This document shows positions 8,040 to 17,900 of a DNA stretch of 45,676 bases, one piece after another. Numbering within the stretch: position 1 is the first letter of the stretch; every line of letters starts with the position of its first letter. The notes below the pieces were generated by a model. That model saw only the letters and a list, made by a program, of their open reading frames with translations, did no database searches and was not told where the DNA came from. The translations under genes and the position numbers were made by a program. The DNA is from an uncultured Clostridia bacterium (GTDB lineage Bacteria; Bacillota; Clostridia; Christensenellales; UBA1242): contig CALVMX010000001.1 of NCBI GenBank assembly GCA_944349415.1, forward strand, positions 1 through 45,676. The letters run 5' to 3'.

Positions 8040-8068
8040 ATTTTAACACAAAGCTACCAAAAAGTCCA
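8040..8068 (-). promoter_or_regulatory. Promoter of the holB cluster, possibly giving a leaderless mRNA
   Basis: On the minus strand TGGACT (8063-8068), a 17-nt spacer and TAAAAT (8040-8045). Six nt separate the -10 box from the ATG at 8031-8033. A start point about 7 nt after the -10 box would fall on the start codon itself. No Shine-Dalgarno sequence is present, which agrees with leaderless translation. Confidence 0.5.
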
Positions 8069-8222
8069 CAAAAAGTTATATATTAAAATAAAGTTGAATC
8101 TTGAATTTGTGATAATGTTAATAAAAGAAAAAAACTACATCTTTCTTTCGCGATTCTTATAATTTAGAAAATTTATAAAATAAAAGATTAAAAAATATGG
8201 TTTTTAATACTATTAAAAAAAT

Positions 8223-8255
8223 AAAAAATGCAAAAATATTTTTCTGCATTTTTTT
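8223..8255 (-). terminator. Hairpin terminator after the P-type ATPase gene
   Basis: AAAAAATGCA (8223-8232) pairs with TGCATTTTTT (8245-8254), 10 bp around a 12-nt A/T-rich loop; on the minus strand the 3' arm ends in a T-run. The symmetric arms could also stop plus-strand transcription. It lies 58 nt after the ATPase stop in the 279-nt gap before holB; the remainder of that gap holds only AT-rich sequence and the holB promoter. Confidence 0.72.
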
Positions 8256-8312
8256 CTATATTTTTAAATTAATTTAATTTTTTATCATAAATTTATTTAA
8301 TTTTAAGTTTTT

Positions 8313-10925
8313 TCAAGTTTTTTTATTTATTTTTTCAGATTTTTTCTTTAATATCTTTTTTTCGATAACTTTATAAAGTTCTCCTATAAATATAATGGAA
8401 ATTGAGAATATCAAAACTACTAGCCAGCAAGAAAGGTCCAAAGATGTGAGTTTCAATAAATTTTTAAAGTCGGTCGTAGCGATAGTTGCCAAAAGTCCAA
8501 ATCCGACTATCATTGAAAGTGTGAAAAATTTATTTTTAAATGGGTTAGATTTAAAGCAAGATTCCTTTGAGCGTGCTGTAAACATATAGAATAACTGAAT
8601 AAAGTTAAGAGTATAAAATGCCATTGTCATTGCCACGCTTTCATTATATAAATAGAAGCCAATTAAATAAGAGGCAAGTGTTAAAACAGTTTGAATTGCA
8701 CCTAGCACAAAGATGCTCACACCCACACCGTTGGAGAAAAGCCCGCTTTTTTGATTACGCGGTTTTTCATTCATAACTCCACTTTCCACTTTTTCCATTC
8801 CAAGTGCTATCGCCGGTAAACTGTCAGTAATGAGGTTGACAAAAAGAATTTGAACTGGCAATAAAAATGTTAAATTAGGGAAAATGATGGTTAGGAAGAA
8901 TAACGCCAATATCTCCGCCATGTTTGCAGAAAACAAAAATTTGATAGTTTTTTGAATATTGCTATATATTTTTCTGCCTTGCTCGACAGCAACAACTATT
9001 GTGGCAAAATTATCGTCAGTAATGATTAAATCGGCAACCTCTTTGGTGACGTCTGTTCCGCTTTTGCCCATACCGATTCCAATGCTCGCCTTTTTCATGC
9101 TTGGCGCATCGTTTACGCCGTCGCCTGTCATCGCCACATTGTGTCCATTCTTTTTAAGAGCTTCCACAATTCTTGTTTTATGTGCAGGGCTGACTCTGGC
9201 AAAAACGTTTATTTTCTCCACAACTTGCGAAAACTCCTCATCCGTAAACTTGTCTATTTCCTCGCCAGACATTACTTCTTTTTCAGACTTTGCGATACCA
9301 ATTTTCTTGGCAATGGCAAATGCTGTGTCTTTGTAGTCACCAGTTATCATAACAGGACGCATACCTGCTCCGCGACATTTCTGAACTGCCTCATAGATTT
9401 CTGGTCTAGGTGGATCTTGCAAACCACAAAGCCCTAAAAACACCAAGTTGTTTTCTTCTATATCGTCCGCTTCTTTGTATGCAAATGCTAAAACACGCAA
9501 AGCATCTTTGCACATTTTAGTGTTAACATTTAAAATCTCATTTTTATACTTTTCAGAAAGAGGAAGCACGGTTTCATCAGTTGCAATGTGCGAACATTTT
9601 TGGAGTATTCTATCTAAAGCGCCCTTGACGAATAAAATTTTCTTTCCGCCAACATCATTCAAAGTAGACATCATTTTTCTTAAAGAAGAAAAAGAATTTT
9701 CTTTCAGTCTTTTGTCATTCACTTCTTCTTTTTTGTAGTCATTTTTCTTGGCATAATTTAGTAGTGCCACTTCTGTAGGATCACCAATATAACCGTTTTT
9801 GCCAAGTTGAGCATCATTACAAAGCACCATATCTTTTAATAAAAGGCTGTAATATTCGCTCTTGCTGGAAAATTTACAGTATACTTCTTCTACTGACATC
9901 TTGTTTTGAGTTATTGTGCCAGTTTTGTCCGAACATATCACATCGCAACAGCCCAGTGTTTCCACTGCATGCATTTTTTTAACTATCGCCCTTTGCTTAC
10001 TTAACTCTGAAATGCCTAGGCTCATAATAATGGTGATTACCGCCGGCATACTTTCAGGAATGGCAGCAACAGAAATGGCGACAGCTGTCAAAAAGGCATT
10101 TAAAATCTCATCTGGTCTTGCAATGACTTCCAATATAAACGTTACGCCTGCAATTAATAGAATTAAATAGGTTAAAATTTTACTAACTGACTGAATGTCT
10201 TTTTGAAGTGGCGTAACTTCCTTTTTGGTCTCATTCAAACTTTCAGCAATTTTTCCAAATTCGGTCGCTTTGCCTATACTTATAACCACACCCTTTGCAT
10301 GACCATTTTCTACCACGCTTCCGCAATAGGCAATATTTTTTCTCTCAGAAACTGGAAGAGTTTGACTGTAAGTAAGATCAGCACTTTTCGCCACGCCTTC
10401 ACTTTCACCCGTCAAAGAAGATTCATTAACTTTAAAATTTGAAGATTCAATAAGACGCAAATCTGCCGGCACGATAGAGCCCGCCTCTAAAATGACAATA
10501 TCTCCTAAAACCAAATTACTGCTTGGAATTTTTTCCACTTTACCCGCACGTAGAACGGTGGCTTCGGACTCTGTCATTTTTTTCAAACTTTCTATAGCCT
10601 TTTCCGTCTTGTGCTCTTGAAAAACACCAAATATGGCATTCATGACAACAATGCCGAGAATTATTGCGCCGTCAATTATCTCACTTGTGGAGTTTTCCAC
10701 TATGCCAATTACTATAGAAATAATGGCTGAAATAAGTAGAATCAGCACCATCAACTCTTTTAATTGCGCCAAAAATTTAAAAAAAAGATTTGTCTTTTTC
10801 TTCTTTTTTAAGAAATATTGACTACTCTCTTTGATTCTAGAGTCAACTTCGGCATAAGATAAACCGGCTCTATTTGATGAAAAATGTTTAAGACATTCTT
10901 CAACCGTGCATTTGTAAAATTCCAT
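8313..10925 (-). CDS. Calcium-translocating P-type ATPase
   Basis: The protein has 870 residues and the full type II P-ATPase layout: N-terminal cation-ATPase domain, two membrane spans, actuator domain with L-T-G-E-S (about 171), two spans, phosphorylation motif C-S-D-K-T-G-T (Asp about 331), nucleotide domain, hinge M-T-G-D-G-V-N-D-A-P (about 596), and six C-terminal spans. Cation-site residues match SERCA/PMCA: S-A-N-M-A-E in TM5 and V-N-L-I-T-D-S-L-P-A in TM6. TM4 reads I-P-E-S-M-P-A instead of the usual P-E-G-L-P-A but keeps the Glu and both Pro. It should export Ca2+ (or a related divalent cation) across the plasma membrane using ATP. The start has AAGGAG; a hairpin terminator follows the gene at 8223-8255. 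Confidence 0.92.
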   Translation of the reverse strand: MEFYKCTVEECLKHFSSNRAGLSYAEVDSRIKESSQYFLKKKKKTNLFFKFLAQLKELMVLILLISAIISIVIGIVENSTSEIIDGAIILGIVVMNAIFGVFQEHKTEKAIESLKKMTESEATVLRAGKVEKIPSSNLVLGDIVILEAGSIVPADLRLIESSNFKVNESSLTGESEGVAKSADLTYSQTLPVSERKNIAYCGSVVENGHAKGVVISIGKATEFGKIAESLNETKKEVTPLQKDIQSVSKILTYLILLIAGVTFILEVIARPDEILNAFLTAVAISVAAIPESMPAVITIIMSLGISELSKQRAIVKKMHAVETLGCCDVICSDKTGTITQNKMSVEEVYCKFSSKSEYYSLLLKDMVLCNDAQLGKNGYIGDPTEVALLNYAKKNDYKKEEVNDKRLKENSFSSLRKMMSTLNDVGGKKILFVKGALDRILQKCSHIATDETVLPLSEKYKNEILNVNTKMCKDALRVLAFAYKEADDIEENNLVFLGLCGLQDPPRPEIYEAVQKCRGAGMRPVMITGDYKDTAFAIAKKIGIAKSEKEVMSGEEIDKFTDEEFSQVVEKINVFARVSPAHKTRIVEALKKNGHNVAMTGDGVNDAPSMKKASIGIGMGKSGTDVTKEVADLIITDDNFATIVVAVEQGRKIYSNIQKTIKFLFSANMAEILALFFLTIIFPNLTFLLPVQILFVNLITDSLPAIALGMEKVESGVMNEKPRNQKSGLFSNGVGVSIFVLGAIQTVLTLASYLIGFYLYNESVAMTMAFYTLNFIQLFYMFTARSKESCFKSNPFKNKFFTLSMIVGFGLLATIATTDFKNLLKLTSLDLSCWLVVLIFSISIIFIGELYKVIEKKILKKKSEKINKKT

Positions 10926-11031
10926 ATTTCTCCTTGTATTTTAAATATACAAAGGTAATTTTTGTTTTATGAATTATTTGCTATAAATTTCTATAAATTA
11001 ACAAATTTTTCAAATCACTAATATCATTATA

Positions 11032-11793
11032 TTAAATAATAAAAAATGTTGTTAACCCTAAAAGAAATAAATATATCGCAAACCACTTTAAATTGCTTTT
11101 TTCTGTCAATTTCATCATAAATTTAATGGCAAAAATCCCGCTAACAAAGGCAATTATAAAGGAAATTATTACGGCAAATATCGGAAAATCTATTACTACA
11201 CCACCCGTGCAAATTTCATAAATTTCCATTACCATGGAAAGAAGAATTATAGGAATACTCATCAAAAATGAAAACTTTGTTGCCTCTTTTTTATCTCCAC
11301 CTGCAAGAAGCCCCGCACAAATGGTAGTCCCAGAACGAGAAATGCCTGGAAAAACAGCGAATCCTTGTGCCACTCCCATTATTAAAGCAATTTTATTATC
11401 CATTTTTCTGCCTATTCTTTTTTTTGTTATAAACTCTGTCGTTGCAAGTAAAATCGCCGAGATAATAAAGCATATTGGTAGTAAAAATCCACCAAATGAC
11501 AATTTAATTATTGGCATTAAAATTAAGACTATTAAACATGTTGGAATTGTGGCTATGACTAATGTTATTGTTTTCTTAGAAAATGGATGCCTCACAAGTT
11601 CCCAAATATCTTTGTAAAATACAACAACTATTGAAAGTAATGTGGCTATATGCAATAAAATACTTATAAATAGACTTTCTTCCACATTGAAAAGATTTGA
11701 TAAAAGAACTAGATGCCCACTTGAACTTACAGGCAAAAATTCGGTTAATCCTTGGACAAGCCCCATAAAAAATAAAACAAGGTAAATGGACAT
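11032..11793 (-). CDS. uppP: Undecaprenyl-diphosphate phosphatase
   Basis: The protein has 253 residues and about eight membrane spans. Both family signatures are present: Q-G-L-T-E-F-L-P-V-S-S-S-G-H (about residues 14-27, with the catalytic Glu and His) and P-G-I-S-R-S-G-T-T (about 149-157, with the catalytic Arg). It recycles undecaprenyl pyrophosphate to the monophosphate lipid carrier for peptidoglycan and wall polymer synthesis, and mutants or overexpression alter bacitracin sensitivity (established for the family, also called BacA). The length is normal. The start has a strong AAGGAGG. It lies between the giant surface-protein gene and the Ca-ATPase, with its own -10-like box upstream. 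Confidence 0.94.
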   Translation of the reverse strand: MSIYLVLFFMGLVQGLTEFLPVSSSGHLVLLSNLFNVEESLFISILLHIATLLSIVVVFYKDIWELVRHPFSKKTITLVIATIPTCLIVLILMPIIKLSFGGFLLPICFIISAILLATTEFITKKRIGRKMDNKIALIMGVAQGFAVFPGISRSGTTICAGLLAGGDKKEATKFSFLMSIPIILLSMVMEIYEICTGGVVIDFPIFAVIISFIIAFVSGIFAIKFMMKLTEKSNLKWFAIYLFLLGLTTFFII

Positions 11794-11809
11794 ATAGCCT
11801 CCTTGTTTT

Positions 11810-11815
11810 ATTATA
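11810..11815 (-). promoter_or_regulatory. Possible -10 box of uppP
   Basis: TATAAT on the minus strand 16 nt before the uppP start codon. No good -35 box is found at 16-18 nt; CTGAAT at 19 nt is the closest. Weak support. Confidence 0.3.
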
Positions 11816-11868
11816 TTTATTGTTTTTTGTTTTAATTCAGTTTTAGATTACTATATTATCTTGAAAAC

Positions 11869-11946
11869 GCGAGGAAGGCACGCGAAAGCGTGCCAAAAAC
11901 TTCGTTTTTTAAAATTTTTAACTTGTTAAAAATTTTACTTCCTCGC
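11869..11946. other. 78-nt element able to fold into a near-perfect four-way junction
   Basis: Four helices account for almost every base. Outer stem: GCGAGGAAG (11869-11877) with CTTCCTCGC (11938-11946). Inside: GGCACGC-GAAA-GCGTGCC (11877-11894, 7 bp, a GNRA tetraloop when read on the plus strand); AAAAAC-TTC-GTTTTT (11895-11909, 6 bp); AAAATTTTTAA-CTTG-TTAAAAATTTT (11911-11936, 11 bp). The outer stem and first hairpin compete for 11877; only 11910 and 11937 lie unpaired between helices. The element begins at the TAG stop of the giant gene, so it is its immediate 3' flank on the minus strand. There is no classical hairpin-plus-T-run, so a simple terminator is not obvious. Could be a structured RNA, a REP/MITE-like palindromic element or an mRNA 3'-end stabiliser. 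Confidence 0.6.
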
Positions 11947-14900
11947 TACCTGCGTTCAAGCTCTTCTCTTTTCTTCTTTTTCCTCTTGTTCCAAATAAGA
12001 AGAATAACTAAAAGAATAATCAGAAGTCCTGCCACACCGACAATAACAAAGACATACCATAAATCTTGAGTGGATAGATAAATGTTTGCATCTTCGCCAA
12101 GCACACCGAATAATCCGCCATAACTTGTTTGCTCGAATATTCTTGCAAGATAAATAGACGTTATAGTGTAGCCATTGAAATTGAAAGTGCCATTAAATGG
12201 ATTTTCTTCAGTTCCGATAGGAGTCCAGAATTTTTCGGCTAAATTGAGACTTGTCTCAAGTAAATAGTTAGCCTCAGAATATTTCAAACCATTAGAATTT
12301 TCTGCCCCTTCGTTAATTTTTTCCATATAATAGGTTAAATCGTCAATGCTAGAAATTAAGTATGGATTATCTTCAGCGCCGTCTCCATTTTCTGTAAACT
12401 CATCTTGAGCTGTAAAGTAAAGACGTTCATAGAGCACCTCTAAAATCAAAGTTCCTGCAATTTGATTTTCGGTTAAGAAGTCGGAAGTGAAACTTAAAAC
12501 TCCTGTTTCGCTGTTATAGTGATCAGTTACATCTATTGTCACTCCACGATTCGAGGAAATACTAATTTCACTTACAGCATATCTCATATTGACTACAACA
12601 TCAATGTTAATATTTGTAAAGATACTTCCCAAAACAACATCTACGGTTTCGCCGTTATACACGAAATATCCTGCGGATGACGCGTTATTGTTGTCTGTAG
12701 CATTTTGCAAATATTCTTGTATAGCAAAATCTTGGTTAATATAGAAAGCCACCGTTTCTCCAGAAAAAGTTGGTATAACTTGAATAGTTTGCTCAGCATA
12801 TTCTTCGTCTAAAGTTACTGTAAAGTAATAGTAATTTTCATCCATACGCGAAAGTTCTATGCCGTCAATATTCCATTCAGCACCATATCCGAACTCTATG
12901 CTTGTTAGGAATGTCAAAGTATCTCCCACTCTCACTGATACACTTGTTGTTGTTTTTACAAAGGTTCCATCACTTCTATATGTTCCCAAACTTCTCGCAG
13001 AAAGTCCGCCGGAGCGTGCGTCTATTTGAAGAATAGAAATATGTCCGTATGTTGCATCATACTCATCAAAACGTAAAGTAATTGTTTTGCCTTGGCAATA
13101 TAAGAAGAAGGAAGTCCTTTCATTTATTGTCAAAGTTATTTCTTGTGTGTTGTAACGCATATTGTTGTTTACATTAATCCAATATTGGAAGGTATAGCCA
13201 TCGGAGTCAAGAGCCACAAGGATAAATTCTCTCGTTGTATCAACATAACCTTCACTTACCAGCGTTCTTGCCACGCCGTCATCAGTAACTTGTCGGATTT
13301 CATATTCCATGTCTCCGCCATAGAGAATGACATCTACTCTAGCGAAATAGTAAATTTGGACTTCAACTTCGACAATTCTATCATATTCATTAGTTGACCA
13401 AGGAACGCTCTCTTGATAACTTACCACATCTGTCAACCAGTTACCATTGGCGTCACGTTGTCTGATAACAAAACGATAGAAACTATAACCAGAAAGTTCA
13501 GGTGCAGTAAAGGTTATATTCGTGTCAAAAGCTACTTCAAGATATAACGGATAGTTTTCATTAAACCAAGAATTATACTCATCAATACCTTGCACAATAT
13601 CCTCAGCATCGATATTTACAATTATATCAGGAATTATCGAGAAAGTAATTTGCGTTTTAAGATAAATCCAATATAGATAAAGCGAAATAACAATTTGTCC
13701 GTCTATAATTTGAGCATTTTGCGAAAGCACATAAATATTATTTTGTTCATCTAAAATATACCCTGTCTCCATAAAGTCTAAGGTTGCTTGCCCGGAAGCA
13801 TTGATATATTGTGTGCCTTGTCCGTTTTCAAGAGTAAAATATCCACCAAAATTATAGTCATCTTTTGTTTGAACAATATTGAGATATCCACTTGTAAATG
13901 ATAAAACTTCTTCATCAAAGATTAAATTCTCAGCGTTATCTTCACTTAAATCTAACATTTCGTGGAATTTGACATTTTGTATTTCCACCAAAACGTCCGA
14001 TTCTTCCTCATCTATTGATGTATCGCGAAGAAGAACAGTGTAAGTTTGAGGAACAAGGTTGATACTTATTTGTGAGTTATCCACATATCCACTAACATCA
14101 AAGGTAATAATATAGGTGTAATTAGTATTTTCTGCTAGTATTTGTTCAAAAGTAATGTTTGAAACTGATACCACACTTTCATCAAAAGTAATAAAGGAAG
14201 CAGTTTCGTCGATAACAAATCCAAGTCGAACATATGCCACAACAGTATAGGTGGAATCAATAAAGGCTGTCATCTTCATAGAGGCAAAATTAGTTCCGTC
14301 TGACCAAACTTTGAAACTGTTTGCGGCGTCTGTTCGATAGCTCAAATTACCGCCATTGACTACGTCACCATTTTCGTTAACAAAATTGTAGTCGATAATC
14401 TTCTTTTCTGGTTTGAAATAAATTTGAATATCCACACTGTTACCGCCGACAAAACCGGCAAATTGATATAAGTAATAAGTTTGCCCAGCACTGCCGAATT
14501 GACCAAGTGAATTTATTGTGATACCGCTTGATGCAGTCACGTTTGTAAAATAGTAACCGTCACGTTCTGCAAAGATTTTTAGATAAATTGAACTGTTCGA
14601 ATAGGAAATAACCACAAAATCTCTAACATTCAAAAGTCCACCATTAAAGGATGAAGAAGAATAGTGATTATTTGTTCCTGTAACATAACCATTTTCATTC
14701 ACAGGATCCCCATTTTCATTCACAAGAGAAATATTTCCTGCAAGATTATCTTCTTCGTAAATTCCGTCATAGTCTAACCAAGAGGAAACATTGATTTCCA
14801 CTTCTAAAGGACTCAATGCCGCAAAAACTATGAAATCTCTGAAGTTTGTGTTAATAAACTCGGTATACGAAATATATACTTCGACATATCTTTCTGAAGT

Positions 14901-17900
14901 TTCCTCATTTACAATGTAAGTTTTGTCATTAGGAGAACTCATTTCGTAATATCCTAAACCATAGAAATTGTAGCCATCTGGAATAGTCAAGTATAATGTA
15001 ACAGACGAACCATAGTAAAGAGTAAGTTGATTTATTGTTTGAGTTCGGCTTTCGTTTATGTAAAAGATTTGTTGATATAGTGTTTCATACACTTCTCCCT
15101 CGCTTCCGGATGCCGAGTCAAGTTGGTAATAATTATAAGAAAGTAAAGTTAAGTTGTATTCTATTTTTGAAAATACCGCATAAATGGTCACATTGTCCTC
15201 AACAATATAGGTTGTAGGATTTGTATTTGAAAAGATATTGAAAGTATCTGAATCAGTGCTGAAGCCTGCAAAACGATAATCATCCAAAGCAAAAGCAGAA
15301 AGTTCCGCTTCCGACTCAAATAGCAATGTTGCTTCTGACATTCCATTGATGAATGCCGTGTTGTTTGTGCTTTCCACTCTGTTTCCGTTTTCATCAAAGC
15401 TTACTGTTTGAATGTTGACAGTAAAGGAATCTCTTTCGGTATTGACAGTCAATGTTAAATCACTATAAATGTTGCTAATTATAACATAATAATAACCGTT
15501 ATAAAGACTTGAACTATCTTCCACTTTACTAATACTTATTTCAGTGTCAGATTCTGTAGAGGCAATATCACTAACTCTATAACCATGCAAAATATTGGTA
15601 TAGAAAGCAAAACTCTCGCCAGTGTTAACTTCAAAAGTATTTGCCGTTGTTATAATATTATCTACAACAAATTGCAAATTGTGGTCAGGATTTTCGAAGT
15701 TAATTGTTATTGTATTTAATCTTACTTGAGTTTCTATTTCAATATTAATAGCTGAGTTGATGTTAAATAATTCAATAATCAAAACATTTCTTTTTTCATC
15801 ATAAGTTTGATTAAAGTTTTGCGTCAGAGATGAGCCTATGAACACATATCCTTGTTCAATGGCAACTTCAATTGTGACGTCGACATTTGTTTCAACAACA
15901 AAACTGAAATCTTCCTCAACTTCTAGGATATTTCCTGCACTGTCAGTTGCAGTAACAGCAGAAATATGTTCTCCAGAGAAACTGATTGTGTTTTGATTTA
16001 AGCCACTTTCCACTTCAAGATAAACTTCTGGCTGTGCTGGAATGGTAAATTCAACAATACCAATGTTTCCGTTTGTGCTAAATGTCAGAACTTGAATATC
16101 TTCGCCGTCTAAATAATGATATGAAACATTGCTTATATTAAAACCTGTGTCTAAAGTAAATTCTAAAACAAGAGTTTCGTTGAAAGTTAGGTTATTTAAG
16201 ATATAGGTCGAACCGCTGGATGTGTAACTTACATTTTCTCCGTCAATTTGTGCTGAATTTAAAGTCATATTATCAAAAGTAAGGTATACAGTATTTTGTT
16301 GAATTTCCCACCTTGCATAAAGAATAATGGTAGCAGTTGAATCCACAACACTGTCGCCAGTCACTTCAACTTCGCTGTCAGTACTCGTGAACCAACCTAT
16401 GAAATTATATCCTTCTCTTAAAGGTGTATCTATCCACTCATCGCTTGAGCCAAACCTTCCTTGATAAGGAACTAGGATAGAAACCTTGTTGTCACTTTCG
16501 TCATTTTGATAGTTTTCATCATAGTTATAATTCAAAACAACATCAACATCGTGACCATCAAAGGTAGGTGTATAGACAATTTCATAGTCATCCGAATTTT
16601 CGTTTTGGAAAATAAACGCAACTAAATTATTTTCATCAAAAGCGTCAACTTCAACAAACGAACTTCCATTAAGCATGGTAAAAGTATAACCTTGAAGGAC
16701 AAAGCCTACATTGGTAATAGCTGGCAATGTTTCTAAAGTTAAGCCTAAAATATCTTCATAAGATGTTGTCCAAACATATCTTCCAATAGAATTTGCTTCA
16801 AAACGATCATCTTCTATTGTGGCACTTGGATAATTTGTCAAATCAAGAGTAATGCTAACATCTTTATAGCTTAGTTCAATTCCAATGTTCATATCACTAC
16901 TTAAAGATGCCACAACAAAGGTGGTTTCTGAGGTATTAGTCACACTGTCATAAGTGGTGGTAATAGTGATATTTCCGCCATTTACATAATCTTCATTGGT
17001 ATTTCTATTATAGAAACGAGCAACTTTAATGTGTTCATTCAAATCTACTAAAATTGTCAAAGTAGAGCCATATGCATACGTTCCTTGGAAGGTAGCAGCA
17101 GGTTTTTGATAACCGTTAATAAATGTGTTGGCATAATCTATTGTAAATACTCCGTCTTTCAAGGTAGTAACAGTTACATCGTAAGTTTCAGTCGTCCAAA
17201 CTGCATTGAAAGTTATCTCTATTTCTTCTTGACCTAAATAATACAAGTTGAAATAGTCATTTTCGTCACTCAAAAGTCTATTTAATAGATTTACAGTTGC
17301 TCTATTGTTACCGACAGCGAGTGAGAAAACTCCTGCATTATAGCTTGAAGTAATATTTAATTCATTAGCAAGTGCACTTAAGAAGTTATATTCTGTGGAA
17401 TTTTCTTCAACTTCAAAATCAAGAGACCAATGGCTAAAGACATGACCAACTTTGCCTGATAATGAAGAAGGGAAACTTGAAGAGGTCATGGTGTTTGAAT
17501 CTTGAGAGTTGGAAGTTAAACTATCACTGTAAACAAAAGGATAATTTAAATTTTCTAAAAGTGCTGTGCCTTGTGGCACATCTGAAGTAATATTGTCGTT
17601 TTCTTCGTCCGTCTCTCCACCTTTGTTGTAGTTTAGATGTATAGTAATAGGATTAATTACGCCAGAAGTGTAAGAAGTTAAAGCGTAGTTGTCAGCATCA
17701 GCTCCAGTCAATGTAAATGTCACTTCAATATTTGTGCCAACACTAGAAGAAAGATAATTTCCGCTTTCCACATCTACAACATCGTTAGCTATTTTTCCGC
17801 TGACATCAAATCTTAATTCACCATTTTCAGCAAATATATTTGCAGTGGTAGAATTGTCATAATATTTTGTGAATATTGTCTCAAGCTCTTCATCTGTTTG

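Noticed and set aside
11234..11617. Plus-strand open frame of 127 codons across uppP
   Set aside because: Shadow frame opposite conserved uppP motifs; other plus-strand frames in the window fail for the same reason.
11869..11946. tRNA or tRNA-like gene at the four-way junction
   Set aside because: The length is similar, but there is no T-loop GTTC, no anticodon-arm pattern and no acceptor CCA; the arm lengths are wrong.
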